DNA of 40,820 nt from Gammaproteobacteria bacterium. Lineage in GTDB: Bacteria > Pseudomonadota > Gammaproteobacteria > Pseudomonadales > Azotimanducaceae. The notes beneath the pieces are model-generated. The model did no database searches. It was given only the letters and a program-made list of their open reading frames with translations, and had not been told where the DNA came from. The stretch covers positions 1 through 40,820 of the forward strand of contig JAPOTD010000050.1 of assembly GCA_026709365.1 (NCBI GenBank). The letters are read 5' to 3'. Shown piece after piece: positions 33,645 through 40,820 of this stretch (position 1 is the first letter of the stretch; each line of letters opens with the position of its first letter). The position numbers and the translations under genes were made by a program.

Positions 33645-35021
33645 TCACTCCGGAACGCTCAACGGCACGAAGGTCTGAACGCCGCCGCGCACGATCAGCA
33701 CCGGCACGCGCCGGCCTTTCGGCAGGGTCTTGGCGATCGCGCGGAAGGCCTGCTGGTTCTCGACTGTTTGATGGTTGAGGCGGGTGATGATGTCGCCGGC
33801 TCGAATGCCGGAGTCCGCAGCCGGGCCGGTTGACTGGACCACCCGCACGCCCCCCTTGAGCTCGAAGCGGCTGAGCGCCGCTTCCGGCACGTCCTCCAGC
33901 ACCAAGCCAAGGCTTGAGGGCTCGTCGGGAGTGCCTTGGCCGACGCTCCCCTCACCCTCAATGTCAGGCAGCTCGCCGACCTTGACCTTGAGCTTGAGGC
34001 GCTCGCCGCCGCGCATGACGGCCACGCCAACCTCGCTGTTCGCCGCGGTGCGGCCCACGTAGTGGGGCAATTCGCTGGAACGCTCGATGGGCTGGCCGTC
34101 GAATTCAATGATGACGTCCCCGGCCTGCAGCTCGCTTTGATCAGCCGGACCGCCCGGAGCCACTTCGCTGATGAGCGCGCCGTGGGGACGCTCCAAACCG
34201 AAGCTCTCCGCCAACTCGCGGCTGACTTCCTGGATGACGACGCCGAGCCAGCCTCTGGAAACCCTCCCACTGCTCTTGATCTGCTCGACCACCTCCATGG
34301 CCACGTCAATGGGTATGGCGAACGACACGCCCATGAAGCCGCCCGACCTGGAGTAGATCTGCGAATTGATGCCCACCACTTCGCCATCCAAGTTGAACAA
34401 CGGACCTCCGGAGTTGCCCGGATTGATGGCCACGTCGGTCTGGATGAAGGGCACGTAGTTCTCGTTCTGCTCCGTAGGCAGGCTGCGCCCCTTGGCGCTG
34501 ACGATGCCCGCGGTGACCGAGTAGTCGAAGCCGAACGGCGAGCCGATGGCCAGCACCCATTCGCCGACATCCAAGTCTTCGGAACGGCCCATGCGCACCG
34601 TCGGAAGGTTGTCAGCCTCCACCTTGAGCAAGGCCAGATCCGATCGCCGGTCGGTGCCCACCACCTCAGCTTTCAGTTCCCGCCGATCAGCGAAACGCAC
34701 CAGTATCTCGTCGGCATCCTCAACAACATGGTTGTTGGTCAGCACGTAGCCATCCTCGGAAATGACGAAGCCGGAGCCCAATGAACGCGGACGCACGCGG
34801 GGCGTTGGCGGCTGCTGCGGCGGGAACCGGCGGAAGAACTCCTCGATGCCGCGCCCGTCAAAGCGCCGGTCGCGCTCGTCCTGCCGCCGCGTGGTGCTGA
34901 CGTTGACCACCGCTGCGGCATTATCCTCCACCAATTCAGTGAAATCCGGCAGTTCGGCCGCAGCGCCAAAGCCCGCGGCCAGCAGCAACCCTGCTGTCGT
35001 CAATGCGATTCGTCGTATCAC
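33645..35021 (-). CDS. mucD: Periplasmic serine protease MucD/DegQ
   Basis: This HtrA-family protease of about 458 residues has a signal peptide, trypsin-like domain with LTNNHVVEDADE (His98), RSDLALLKV (Asp128) and INPGNSGGPLF (Ser204), then two PDZ domains. In Pseudomonas MucD restrains the AlgU response and degrades misfolded envelope proteins. The chosen GTG at 35021 follows AAGGA; the frame stays open to 35075. It is the last gene of the rpoE-mucABC-D group and precedes lepA by 89 bases. Confidence 0.95.
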   Translation of the reverse strand: MIRRIALTTAGLLLAAGFGAAAELPDFTELVEDNAAAVVNVSTTRRQDERDRRFDGRGIEEFFRRFPPQQPPTPRVRPRSLGSGFVISEDGYVLTNNHVVEDADEILVRFADRRELKAEVVGTDRRSDLALLKVEADNLPTVRMGRSEDLDVGEWVLAIGSPFGFDYSVTAGIVSAKGRSLPTEQNENYVPFIQTDVAINPGNSGGPLFNLDGEVVGINSQIYSRSGGFMGVSFAIPIDVAMEVVEQIKSSGRVSRGWLGVVIQEVSRELAESFGLERPHGALISEVAPGGPADQSELQAGDVIIEFDGQPIERSSELPHYVGRTAANSEVGVAVMRGGERLKLKVKVGELPDIEGEGSVGQGTPDEPSSLGLVLEDVPEAALSRFELKGGVRVVQSTGPAADSGIRAGDIITRLNHQTVENQQAFRAIAKTLPKGRRVPVLIVRGGVQTFVPLSVPE

Positions 35022-35064
35022 CAATCGTTCCTTCGCTTGTGGCGGTGAGTGAATGGATTGCAGG

Positions 35065-35382
35065 CTAGGAGCCAAGGCTTAAACGGAAGCGCCTGCCTCC
35101 GGCAACAACGCACAACAACGGCGCAGCACCTGCCAAGGCCCAGAACGGCTGGTCGTCGGCAAGGGCATAAGTGCCCGCAGCACTGCAAAGCAGCAGGAGC
35201 AGGGGCACGCCGAAGAACAGCAACGCCGCTTGGGCCAACCCTCGGTTGACGTCTTGCTGAGGCGAAACGCCGCCTCCCTCCGGATTGAGGTCATCCGGCA
35301 CCCGCCTTGGACCAAGGGCACACGGACAACCGACGCAACCACCTTGGCAAGCGGCAATCAGTTCGCTGCCTTGGCTGAACAT
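35065..35382 (-). CDS. Reduced MucC/RseC-like membrane protein
   Basis: This 105-residue protein sits where mucC/rseC lies in related genomes. It keeps the family outline: a clustered Cys motif near the N-terminus (Cys12, Cys16, Cys19, Cys21) and two hydrophobic segments (about 48-72 and 79-97), the first beginning AQAALLFFGVPLLLLL. It is shorter than the roughly 150-residue RseC of E. coli, lacking the opening beta segment and the C-terminal tail. RseC affects sigma-E activity and SoxR reduction. The identification rests on position and layout, not on clear sequence identity. Confidence 0.6.
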   Translation of the reverse strand: MFSQGSELIAACQGGCVGCPCALGPRRVPDDLNPEGGGVSPQQDVNRGLAQAALLFFGVPLLLLLCSAAGTYALADDQPFWALAGAAPLLCVVAGGRRFRLSLGS

Positions 35383-35397
35383 CGGCTGACGCCTGCT

Positions 35398-36387
35398 CTA
35401 GTCATGATACATTGACCGGGCAATCCTGCGCACCGTGGGCTCCGGCAACTCGCCGACCAACGTCACTTGGGCACGGCGCCCCAACGGGCCGGGGACGAAC
35501 TCGGTGACGGCAACGGTTGCGCCGCGGCGGGTGGCCGCCGCATGGGCCTTGGCTTGGGCGTGGCGCTCATCTTCAACATAGATGGAAAACGCCGCCAGAC
35601 CATCGGTGTACATTAGGGTGTTGACCATCTCGGCCCGGTTTTGGGGGTAGCAGACACTGGACGATGCCATGGAGAATCCAGCGGGTACCCAGCCTGCGCG
35701 CCACCGGACGCGAGCCTCGTCCGCATCCGCCTCAGCGCCCCCGGACTGCGCATCCACCGACGCCAAGGCCCCCTCGTGCCGACCCGGTTCCAGCGCCGAG
35801 GGATCAACCCCATCGCCAATCTCGATCTGCGTGAACTGAAAGACCTCCAAGCGCGAGCCGTGCCGGTCAACCAGTTCGGAACGCAGCAGCAAGCGGTGCT
35901 CAGGGTCCAGCCACAACCGGTGCCCGTAGCGGTCACTGTCGTTGGGCATCACGGCAACGCCCTGCGCCAAACGGCCGGCGACTCGGCCAACGCCAAGATC
36001 GGAGATGACGTAATGCTCTGAAACGCGGTCAAAGGGGCTGGTGAAGGCCCGGGCGAAGGGGCCTGACGCAATGCCGCGGCTGAGTTCCACCAGGTTGTCG
36101 CCCGGCATGAGCACCCGGGTGACCTCATTGCCCCGGCGAATGATCTCCCTCGGCGCCCCGTTCAGGTGCACCAAACGCTCCCGCTGCTCGCCATCCACGA
36201 CCATGTGGACAATGCGCAAGGTGGCGACATCCTGCCCAGTGAAGTAGCTGAACACGCCATCGTAGTTGAGGTCCATGAAGGCCCGGTTCATGTCCGCCAG
36301 CCAGCTCGGGGGAGCGCCCCAAGCCAAAGCCGGAGCCAACAAGCCCACGACCAGCCGCAAAACCACGCCAAGGCACATCAAGGTCAC
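35398..36387 (-). CDS. rseB: Sigma-E regulatory protein MucB/RseB
   Basis: This 329-residue periplasmic protein has a signal peptide (cleavage near AWGA) followed by the RseB large domain (FSYFTGQDVATLRIVHMVVD, then REIIRRGNEVTRVLMPGDN) and a smaller C-terminal domain. It binds the periplasmic part of MucA/RseA and blocks its cleavage until envelope stress is sensed. The start overlaps the mucA stop by 4 bases (ATGA-type), in keeping with cotranslation. Confidence 0.94.
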   Translation of the reverse strand: MTLMCLGVVLRLVVGLLAPALAWGAPPSWLADMNRAFMDLNYDGVFSYFTGQDVATLRIVHMVVDGEQRERLVHLNGAPREIIRRGNEVTRVLMPGDNLVELSRGIASGPFARAFTSPFDRVSEHYVISDLGVGRVAGRLAQGVAVMPNDSDRYGHRLWLDPEHRLLLRSELVDRHGSRLEVFQFTQIEIGDGVDPSALEPGRHEGALASVDAQSGGAEADADEARVRWRAGWVPAGFSMASSSVCYPQNRAEMVNTLMYTDGLAAFSIYVEDERHAQAKAHAAATRRGATVAVTEFVPGPLGRRAQVTLVGELPEPTVRRIARSMYHD

Positions 36388-36926
36388 TCCCGCTCGAAAG
36401 TCACGAGCTTGGCGAAGACGCCCACATCCGGCTGTTTGGCAGCCTTCTGCTGCATGTGGTGCAGCAGGTAAACGTCAACGTTGCGCGCTTCAGACGGTAG
36501 CTGGCCGGGCAGTGCCACGGGTGGATCCAAGTCGGTTGGACGGGCGGCGGACTCGGGCAGCGCCACCGGAGCCCGGTCACCGCCAAAGGTGGCCAAGTAG
36601 GTCGCGGCGACCATTGCCAAGGCAACCGCCGACACCGCGGCCCAAGCGGTCAATCGCCGTGCGTTCCACCGGTGCCCCGGCCCGGCTTGACGCACCGGGG
36701 AATCGGCGGCGGAAGCATCGCTCAGTCCAGCCCAAACCCGGTCCGCACGGTCTGGCCCCGCTGGCACAACATCGTTGTGGAGCGCGGCTGAAACCAGCTG
36801 CCAACGATTCCAGACCTTGCGCAACTCGGCGTCGCGCCGCACCTCATCAAGCACACGGCGAACTTCAAAGGCATTGGCCTCCCCGTCCATGACAGCGGAG
36901 AGCGACTCCCGCAATTGCTCTGACAT
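36384..36926 (-). CDS. rseA: Anti-sigma-E factor MucA/RseA
   Basis: This 180-residue inner-membrane protein has the RseA N-terminal domain that holds the sigma factor (SEQLRESLSAVMDGEANAFE), a single transmembrane segment (TAWAAVSAVALAMVAATYLA), then a periplasmic tail. ATG 36926 fits the family start; a TTG 33 bases upstream is less likely. It is separated from rpoE by an unusually long 334-base gap. Confidence 0.93.
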   Translation of the reverse strand: MSEQLRESLSAVMDGEANAFEVRRVLDEVRRDAELRKVWNRWQLVSAALHNDVVPAGPDRADRVWAGLSDASAADSPVRQAGPGHRWNARRLTAWAAVSAVALAMVAATYLATFGGDRAPVALPESAARPTDLDPPVALPGQLPSEARNVDVYLLHHMQQKAAKQPDVGVFAKLVTFERE

Positions 36927-37260
36927 GACCCTAGCCAACCATCCCGGCGCCCATTCCAAAGTCCATCCCAGTGAGAGCCTCCTTTCAAGCCCAAATTATA
37001 AGACCCAAATTGCGGCGCATGGTTCACCAGCGCCAGCGACTGCCGACACTGGTTTCAGCGCCGGGGAAGGAGGTTACCAAATCAAACCGCCTTTGTGCCC
37101 AATCACATTGTCCAAGGCCTGCACTTTGCCGGCCACCGCCATCGAGCAAGTCCCAGCAGGTGCGTTTCGCAGCGCCTGCGGAAACCGGCGCCCTTGCCTG
37201 GCCACCTTCGTCCCGTGCACCGCGGGTGCTCGCCCACTTGCCGGTCTATGCCTCGTTGGG
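36927..37260. promoter_or_regulatory. 334-base gap between rpoE and mucA with candidate promoter
   Basis: In many relatives these two genes nearly touch. On the minus strand GAACC (37025-37021) is followed after 17 bases by TCTTA, which resembles a sigma-E type promoter (GAACTT, 16, TCTGA), and TATAAT lies at 37000-36995. A strong AAGGAGG is followed by a short frame of 11 codons (ATG 36970 region to TAG) ending 4 bases before the mucA ATG. No longer gene was recognised. Confidence 0.4.
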
Positions 37261-37839
37261 CTATCGGTCCAACAAGTGGCCGATGCGACGATCCACCGCT
37301 TCCCGGGCACGGAAGATGCGCGAACGCACCGTGCCCAGCGGGCACTCCATGATGACGGCGATCTCCTCGTAGGTTAGCCCCTCGAACTCCCGCAGGGTGA
37401 GTGCGCTGCGCAGATCATCAGGCAAGGACGCCACGGCTTGCTCTATCGCTTCGGCCAGCTCGTCCCTGGAGGCCGCCGCTTCCGGACCCTCGGCTTCAAC
37501 GAGCCGACCCCCGCCGTCCATGGACTGGGCCTCCTCGGCGGCAATGTCCACGCCCGGCGGACGTCGGCTCTTCGCGATCTGGTGGTTGTGCGCGGTGTTG
37601 ATCGCGATGCGGTAAAGCCAAGTGTAGAACGCACTGTCGCCACGGAACTTGGAAAGGGCGCGAAAAGCCCTGATGAATGCCTCCTGGGCCACATCCTCGA
37701 CGTCCTCCGGATTTCGGATATGGCGCGCGACCAAGCTGCGGATCTTTTGCTGATGGCGTCCGAAGAGCAAATTGAATGCGGCTCGGTCACCCTGCTTGAC
37801 GCGGGACACCAACTCCTTGTCCGTCTCGTCTGCGCTCAT
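37261..37839 (-). CDS. rpoE: RNA polymerase sigma-E factor (RpoE/AlgU)
   Basis: This 192-residue ECF sigma factor has region 2 (PEDVEDVAQEAFIRAFRAL, FYTWLYRIAINTA) and region 4 (LPDDLRSALTLREFEGLTYE, CPLGTVRSRIFRARE). It directs the envelope-stress regulon and is held at the membrane by MucA with MucB. ATG 37839 gives the usual AlgU/RpoE length. It is divergent from nadB with 399 bases between, which hold repeat copy C and a set of short direct repeats. Confidence 0.96.
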   Translation of the reverse strand: MSADETDKELVSRVKQGDRAAFNLLFGRHQQKIRSLVARHIRNPEDVEDVAQEAFIRAFRALSKFRGDSAFYTWLYRIAINTAHNHQIAKSRRPPGVDIAAEEAQSMDGGGRLVEAEGPEAAASRDELAEAIEQAVASLPDDLRSALTLREFEGLTYEEIAVIMECPLGTVRSRIFRAREAVDRRIGHLLDR

Positions 37840-37908
37840 TGCCGACCCCAAACCGCACTGCTGTTGCGGGCGGCATTGTGCTCGCAAACGGCGGCGCTTG
37901 CCAGACTG

Positions 37909-37997
37909 CGCCTCTCGCCCAAGGGGCGAGAGGCGGTTGGAGTTTCGCTGGCGCGAAACTCCGCACCCGTTGCTTGGGTCAAGTTCCGATATGTTTC
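37909..37997 (-). repeat. Two-hairpin intergenic repeat, copy C
   Basis: Read on the minus strand: leader AAACATATCGGAACTTGACC, hairpin 1 GGAGTTTCGC / GCGAAACTCC (37953-37962, 37939-37948, perfect, 4-base loop), then hairpin 2 CGCCTCTCGCCC / GGGCGAGAGGCG (37909-37920, 37924-37935, perfect 12 bp, 3-base loop). It ends 69 bases upstream of the rpoE ATG and reads towards rpoE. Confidence 0.82.
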
Positions 37998-38115
37998 TTA
38001 GGCCCGCGCACCGAACGCGGCCCCTCGGCATGGGAGCGGACTGGAGTCTGGCCGTCACGAAATCCCGCCCCAAGCAGCGCAGGCGTTTTTCCGGCTTAAG
38101 CCGGATGGATGTTAG

Positions 38116-38157
38116 TCTTCACGAAGCGCCATTCACGAAGCATCATTCACGAAGCAT
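38116..38157. repeat. Three 14-bp direct repeats upstream of nadB
   Basis: TCTTCACGAAGCGC, then CATTCACGAAGCAT twice without gap (38116-38129, 38130-38143, 38144-38157), about 80 bases before the nadB start. The first is partly palindromic around CTTC-AC-GAAG. They could be an operator array or simple repeat drift. Confidence 0.55.
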
Positions 38158-38238
38158 CATGGGGGAAACCACGGTTGGCTGTTGATCGAGCACCGCAAAC
38201 GGCTTGCGAAGGATGGCTTCAACGAGGTTTGACGGCTT

Positions 38239-39864
38239 ATGACCCAACGATTCCCCACTGACGTTCTCATCATTGGCGGCGGCGCGGCCGGCCTGTCCGC
38301 GGCACTGAGCTTGGCGCCGGACGCTCGGGTGACCGTGCTCTGCAAGGACCGGGCTGAGGCCAGCGCCTCCCAATGGGCCCAGGGCGGCGTGGCGGCGGTA
38401 ACGGACCCGGAGGACAGCATCGAGGCCCACTGCCGGGACACCATCACCGCCGGCGCCGGGCTTTGCGATGGGGAGATCGTCCAGTTCACGGTCTCCCAAG
38501 CAAGCCGAGCGGTCGATCGCCTGCGCAGCCGGGGCGTGACGTTCGACTCGGTGGGCAACGAACTGGACCTGACCCGCGAAGGCGGCCATTCGTTTCGGCG
38601 CATCCTGCACGTGGCGGATGCCACCGGAGCGGCCGTCGTGGCCACCCTGACCGAGCGCGCGCTGGACCACCCCAACGTCGAGCTGTTCAACGACCGGGTG
38701 GCCATCGACCTGATCAACCTAAGCAAGCTGGGCCGTCACGGCAACCGCTGCGCCGGAGCCTATGTCCTCAACCGCAGCACCGGGCGGGTTGAGGTGTTCC
38801 AAGCCCGTTTCGTGGTGCTGGCTACCGGCGGCGCTAGCAAGGTGTACCTATATACCAGCAACCCGGACGGCAGCACCGGAGATGGCATCGCCATGGCTTG
38901 GCGGGCGGGCTGCCGCATCGCCAACATGGAGTTCATCCAGTTCCACCCCACCTGCCTCTACCACCCGCACGCCAAGTCGTTCCTGATCTCCGAAGCCGTG
39001 CGCGGCGAGGGCGGCGTGCTGACGCTGCCGGACGGCGCCCGCTTCATGCCCAACTTTGATGCCCGGGCGGAACTCGCGCCGCGGGACATCGTGGCCCGGG
39101 CCATCGACCATGAGATGAAGCGCTTGGGCGCGGACAGCGTCTTCATCGACATCAGCCATCGACCCAAGGATTTCGTCGAGGAGCGCTTCCCAACCATCGC
39201 CCGACGCTGCCGGGAACTTGGCTACGACATCACGCAGGAGGCGGTGCCCGTAGTGCCAGCGGCCCACTACACCTGCGGCGGCGTCGTGGTGGACGGAACT
39301 GGCCGCACCGACATCCCCGGCCTGTACGCCATCGGTGAAGTGGGCTGCACGGGCCTGCACGGCGCCAATCGGCTGGCCAGCAACTCCCTGCTCGAATGCC
39401 TGGTGTTCGCAGATGCCGCCGCCGAAGCCATTCGTGCACAGCTTGACCATTCCCACACCGCTGTCGAGCCCCCCCAATGGGACGAAAGCCAAGTCACGGA
39501 TTCCGACGAGGACGTGGTCATCGCCCACAACTGGGACGAACTGCGCCGCTTCATGTGGGACTACGTGGGCATCGTGCGCACCAACAAGCGCCTGCAGCGG
39601 GCCCTGCACCGCGTCAACCTGCTCAAGCAGGAGGTCCACGAGTACTACAGCCACTACCGGGTGAGCAACGACTTGATCGAGCTGCGCAACCTGATCGACG
39701 TCGCCGACCTCATCATCCGCTCGGCGCTGCTGCGCCGCGAAAGCCGTGGCCTGCACTTCAACTTGGACTACCCGGAAACAGCGACCGAGGCCAAGGACAC
39801 CATCCTGTTCCCTGGTTCGATTGAGCATCTCGACCTGATGCGGCCCCAAGCGGAACAGCGGTAG
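38239..39864 (+). CDS. nadB: L-aspartate oxidase
   Basis: This 541-residue FAD enzyme has a dinucleotide motif (GGGAAGLS at 13-20), the active-site region [23 protein letters not shown] and a C-terminal helical domain. It oxidises aspartate to iminoaspartate in NAD synthesis. The pairing with divergent rpoE and convergent sdhE-cptA is conserved in Gammaproteobacteria. GAGG lies 11 bases upstream of the ATG. Confidence 0.96.
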   Translation: MTQRFPTDVLIIGGGAAGLSAALSLAPDARVTVLCKDRAEASASQWAQGGVAAVTDPEDSIEAHCRDTITAGAGLCDGEIVQFTVSQASRAVDRLRSRGVTFDSVGNELDLTREGGHSFRRILHVADATGAAVVATLTERALDHPNVELFNDRVAIDLINLSKLGRHGNRCAGAYVLNRSTGRVEVFQARFVVLATGGASKVYLYTSNPDGSTGDGIAMAWRAGCRIANMEFIQFHPTCLYHPHAKSFLISEAVRGEGGVLTLPDGARFMPNFDARAELAPRDIVARAIDHEMKRLGADSVFIDISHRPKDFVEERFPTIARRCRELGYDITQEAVPVVPAAHYTCGGVVVDGTGRTDIPGLYAIGEVGCTGLHGANRLASNSLLECLVFADAAAEAIRAQLDHSHTAVEPPQWDESQVTDSDEDVVIAHNWDELRRFMWDYVGIVRTNKRLQRALHRVNLLKQEVHEYYSHYRVSNDLIELRNLIDVADLIIRSALLRRESRGLHFNLDYPETATEAKDTILFPGSIEHLDLMRPQAEQR

Positions 39865-39877
39865 CCCGCAACCCCGG

Positions 39878-40204
39878 CTATTGGTCCTCGGAGCAGGCGG
39901 CCTTCAAGTCCCGGCGCAGGCGGGCGAACGCCTGCGCACTGACTTCGTCGCGATAGACCCGCATGGTTCGGCCAAAAAAGCGGGGGGCTCCCCCATTCCA
40001 AGTGACGCAGAAGCGGGACAGGCGCACCCAACGCACTGGCTGGGGAAATTCCAAGTCAATATCCGCGGACGGGCGCAGCAGCCACAGCCAGAGCGCCATC
40101 AGCGCCCCTCCGGCATTGCCAAACCAAGTCCATCCGCCAGCCACCGCAACGGCGAACTGGGCAACCCAAACCGACCAGCGCAGACGGGCGGGCAGCAACG
40201 TCAT
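39878..40204 (-). CDS. CptA/YgfX-like inner-membrane protein
   Basis: This 108-residue protein has two N-terminal hydrophobic segments (WVAQFAVAVAGGWTWFGNA, then ALMALWLWLL) and a short cytoplasmic domain (FCVTWNGGAPRFFGRTMRVY), as in YgfX. It overlaps sdhE by 4 bases (ATGA), the standard sdhE-ygfX arrangement. In E. coli the protein affects cell shape via MreB and FtsZ, but that role is not certain here. Confidence 0.82.
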   Translation of the reverse strand: MTLLPARLRWSVWVAQFAVAVAGGWTWFGNAGGALMALWLWLLRPSADIDLEFPQPVRWVRLSRFCVTWNGGAPRFFGRTMRVYRDEVSAQAFARLRRDLKAACSEDQ

Positions 40205-40458
40205 GGCTGATCCCGGCCAAAGCGCCGGATCAGGCCGACAATGCGGGCCAAATGCGGCTCGTCAGGTTCGGACCGGCCCTGAAGCCAATCGTGGAGCTGC
40301 CAGTCCTCCCTCTCCAGAAGCCGGGCATAGGCTTGCCGGTCCGCGTCCGGCAACGCCTTGAAGCCGCGCTCGAAAAACGGCACCAACTTGAGTTCGACTT
40401 CGGTCAGACCCCGACGGCTGCGCCAGTAAAGGGCGCCGATTGCCTCCTTCCCTGCCAT
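40201..40458 (-). CDS. sdhE: Succinate dehydrogenase flavinylation factor SdhE
   Basis: This 85-residue protein has the RGxxE motif (YWRSRRGLTEVELKLVPFFE), which is needed for attaching FAD to SdhA, and a typical helical tail (LLEREDWQLHDWLQG). Start 40458 follows GGGAG by 7 bases; the frame extends further upstream into repeat E. It is cotranslated with the CptA-like gene. Confidence 0.92.
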   Translation of the reverse strand: MAGKEAIGALYWRSRRGLTEVELKLVPFFERGFKALPDADRQAYARLLEREDWQLHDWLQGRSEPDEPHLARIVGLIRRFGRDQP

Positions 40459-40529
40459 GTGCAAACTCCCATCCATCACGCCGTCCGGGCTTAAGGCGCG
40501 CATCGGCCGTCTTGCCGCCCAACGGACCC

Positions 40530-40580
40530 GGAGTTTCGCGCCAACCCAACCCCAAGCGCAGCGGCGCAGTGGGTGCGCCA
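40530..40580 (+). repeat. Two-hairpin repeat, truncated copy E
   Basis: GGAGTTTCGC (40530-40539) is followed by GCC and a partly matching AACCCAACCCC tail, with the GCGAAACTCC arm missing. It lies in tandem, same orientation, just upstream of copy D. Confidence 0.55.
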
Positions 40581-40591
40581 CCTAAGCGGGC

Positions 40592-40673
40592 TAAGATACA
40601 TTTCGAAGCTTGGCCCAAGCCAAGTGCGCAGAGTTTCGCGCCAGCGAAACTCCAACCCACCCGCTTCGCGGGT
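40592..40673 (+). repeat. Two-hairpin intergenic repeat, copy D
   Basis: Leader AAGATACATTTCGAAGCTTG, hairpin 1 GAGTTTCGC / GCGAAACTC (40631-40639, 40644-40652), then hairpin 2 ACCCGC / GCGGGT (40659-40664, 40668-40673). The leader itself can form CTTGGC / GCCAAG. It lies upstream of sdhE in the opposite orientation. Confidence 0.8.
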
Positions 40674-40746
40674 GCGCCTGTGCAGGTGCCACACTCGTGC
40701 ACTATCCGGAGATACCATGCACTGGAGACTGGATGGTCAGGTCTGC

Positions 40747-40779
40747 TTTTACAGGCGGCTTTTTTGCGATGCTGTAAAA
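40747..40779. repeat. 8-bp inverted repeat near the right end
   Basis: TTTTACAG (40747-40754) pairs with CTGTAAAA (40772-40779). The loop contains a run of six T. No gene could be recognised in the last 140 bases, though a Cys/Arg-rich frame from ATG 40717 is open to the window end. Confidence 0.35.
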
Positions 40780-40820
40780 CCACGAGGGTGCATTTCATGG
40801 CCTGTGTGGCCCCTGAGGGG

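Noticed and set aside
37979-37992. GGAACTT in repeat copy C as an rpoE sigma-E promoter
   Set aside because: No TCTGA-like -10 at 15-17 bases, and other copies of the repeat vary in this place.
38091-38104. Perfect palindrome CCGGCTTAAGCCGG as terminator
   Set aside because: The T-run lies on the wrong side of the stem for either direction.
40717-40820. Plus-strand frame open to the window end
   Set aside because: Cys/Arg/Trp-rich with no recognisable family; too short to support as a gene.
1-40820. CRISPR array, rRNA, phage structural genes
   Set aside because: No regularly spaced repeats with unique spacers, rRNA segments or capsid/tail-like proteins were seen.

Overview
The window is a GC-rich stretch of a gammaproteobacterial chromosome. 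The strongest evidence is the block from about 25.2 kb to the right end. There nadB faces away from rpoE-mucA-mucB-(mucC-like)-mucD-lepA-lepB-rnc-era, followed by recO and rlmD, and sdhE-cptA converges on nadB. This gene order is typical of Gammaproteobacteria. The left 25 kb is accessory and catabolic, with two cytochromes P450, two short-chain dehydrogenases, two GPH-type MFS transporters, two TonB-dependent receptors, an ACMSD-type amidohydrolase, a PQQ dehydrogenase and an NTF2-like protein. That mix suggests a free-living, probably uncultured marine or environmental heterotroph able to take up and oxidise complex organic compounds. The substrate cannot be read from the sequence.

Layout. 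0-3.4 kb: end of a carboxymuconolactone-decarboxylase-like gene, a GPH transporter, an NTF2-like protein and a P450. 3.5-4.4 kb: a RES/Xre toxin-antitoxin pair. 4.5-11.3 kb: a second GPH transporter divergent from two tandem paralogous TonB receptors, with a good sigma70 promoter between them. 11.4-14.4 kb: an AAA ATPase of unknown role and a hipBA module whose promoter lies between two copies of a perfect 10-bp palindrome. 14.4-17.0 kb: ABM monooxygenase plus amidohydrolase, then djlA. 17.1-20.7 kb: an SDR divergent from P450-SDR-yjbQ. 20.7-25.1 kb: Uma2, class I aldolase, a periplasmic PQQ dehydrogenase and a PPOX-fold protein. 25.2-40.5 kb: the conserved housekeeping and envelope-stress block.

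How genes work together. RpoE is held by MucA (anti-sigma) and MucB; MucD is the periplasmic protease of the same response, and a very short MucC/RseC-like membrane protein sits between mucB and mucD. LepA, LepB, RNase III and Era follow with overlapping or closely spaced genes. The usual era-recO junction has been opened by an insert of about 2 kb that carries an orphan Xre regulator, a 257-bp MITE-like element with TTAG target duplication, and a SprT-like metalloprotease.

The most interesting signal is a dispersed intergenic repeat. Four near-complete copies and one truncated copy share a leader of about 35 bp and a hairpin with arms GGAGTTTCGC / GCGAAACTCC. In the four near-complete copies a second hairpin follows whose sequence differs in every copy although base pairing is kept. 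No rRNA, tRNA or CRISPR array was found.
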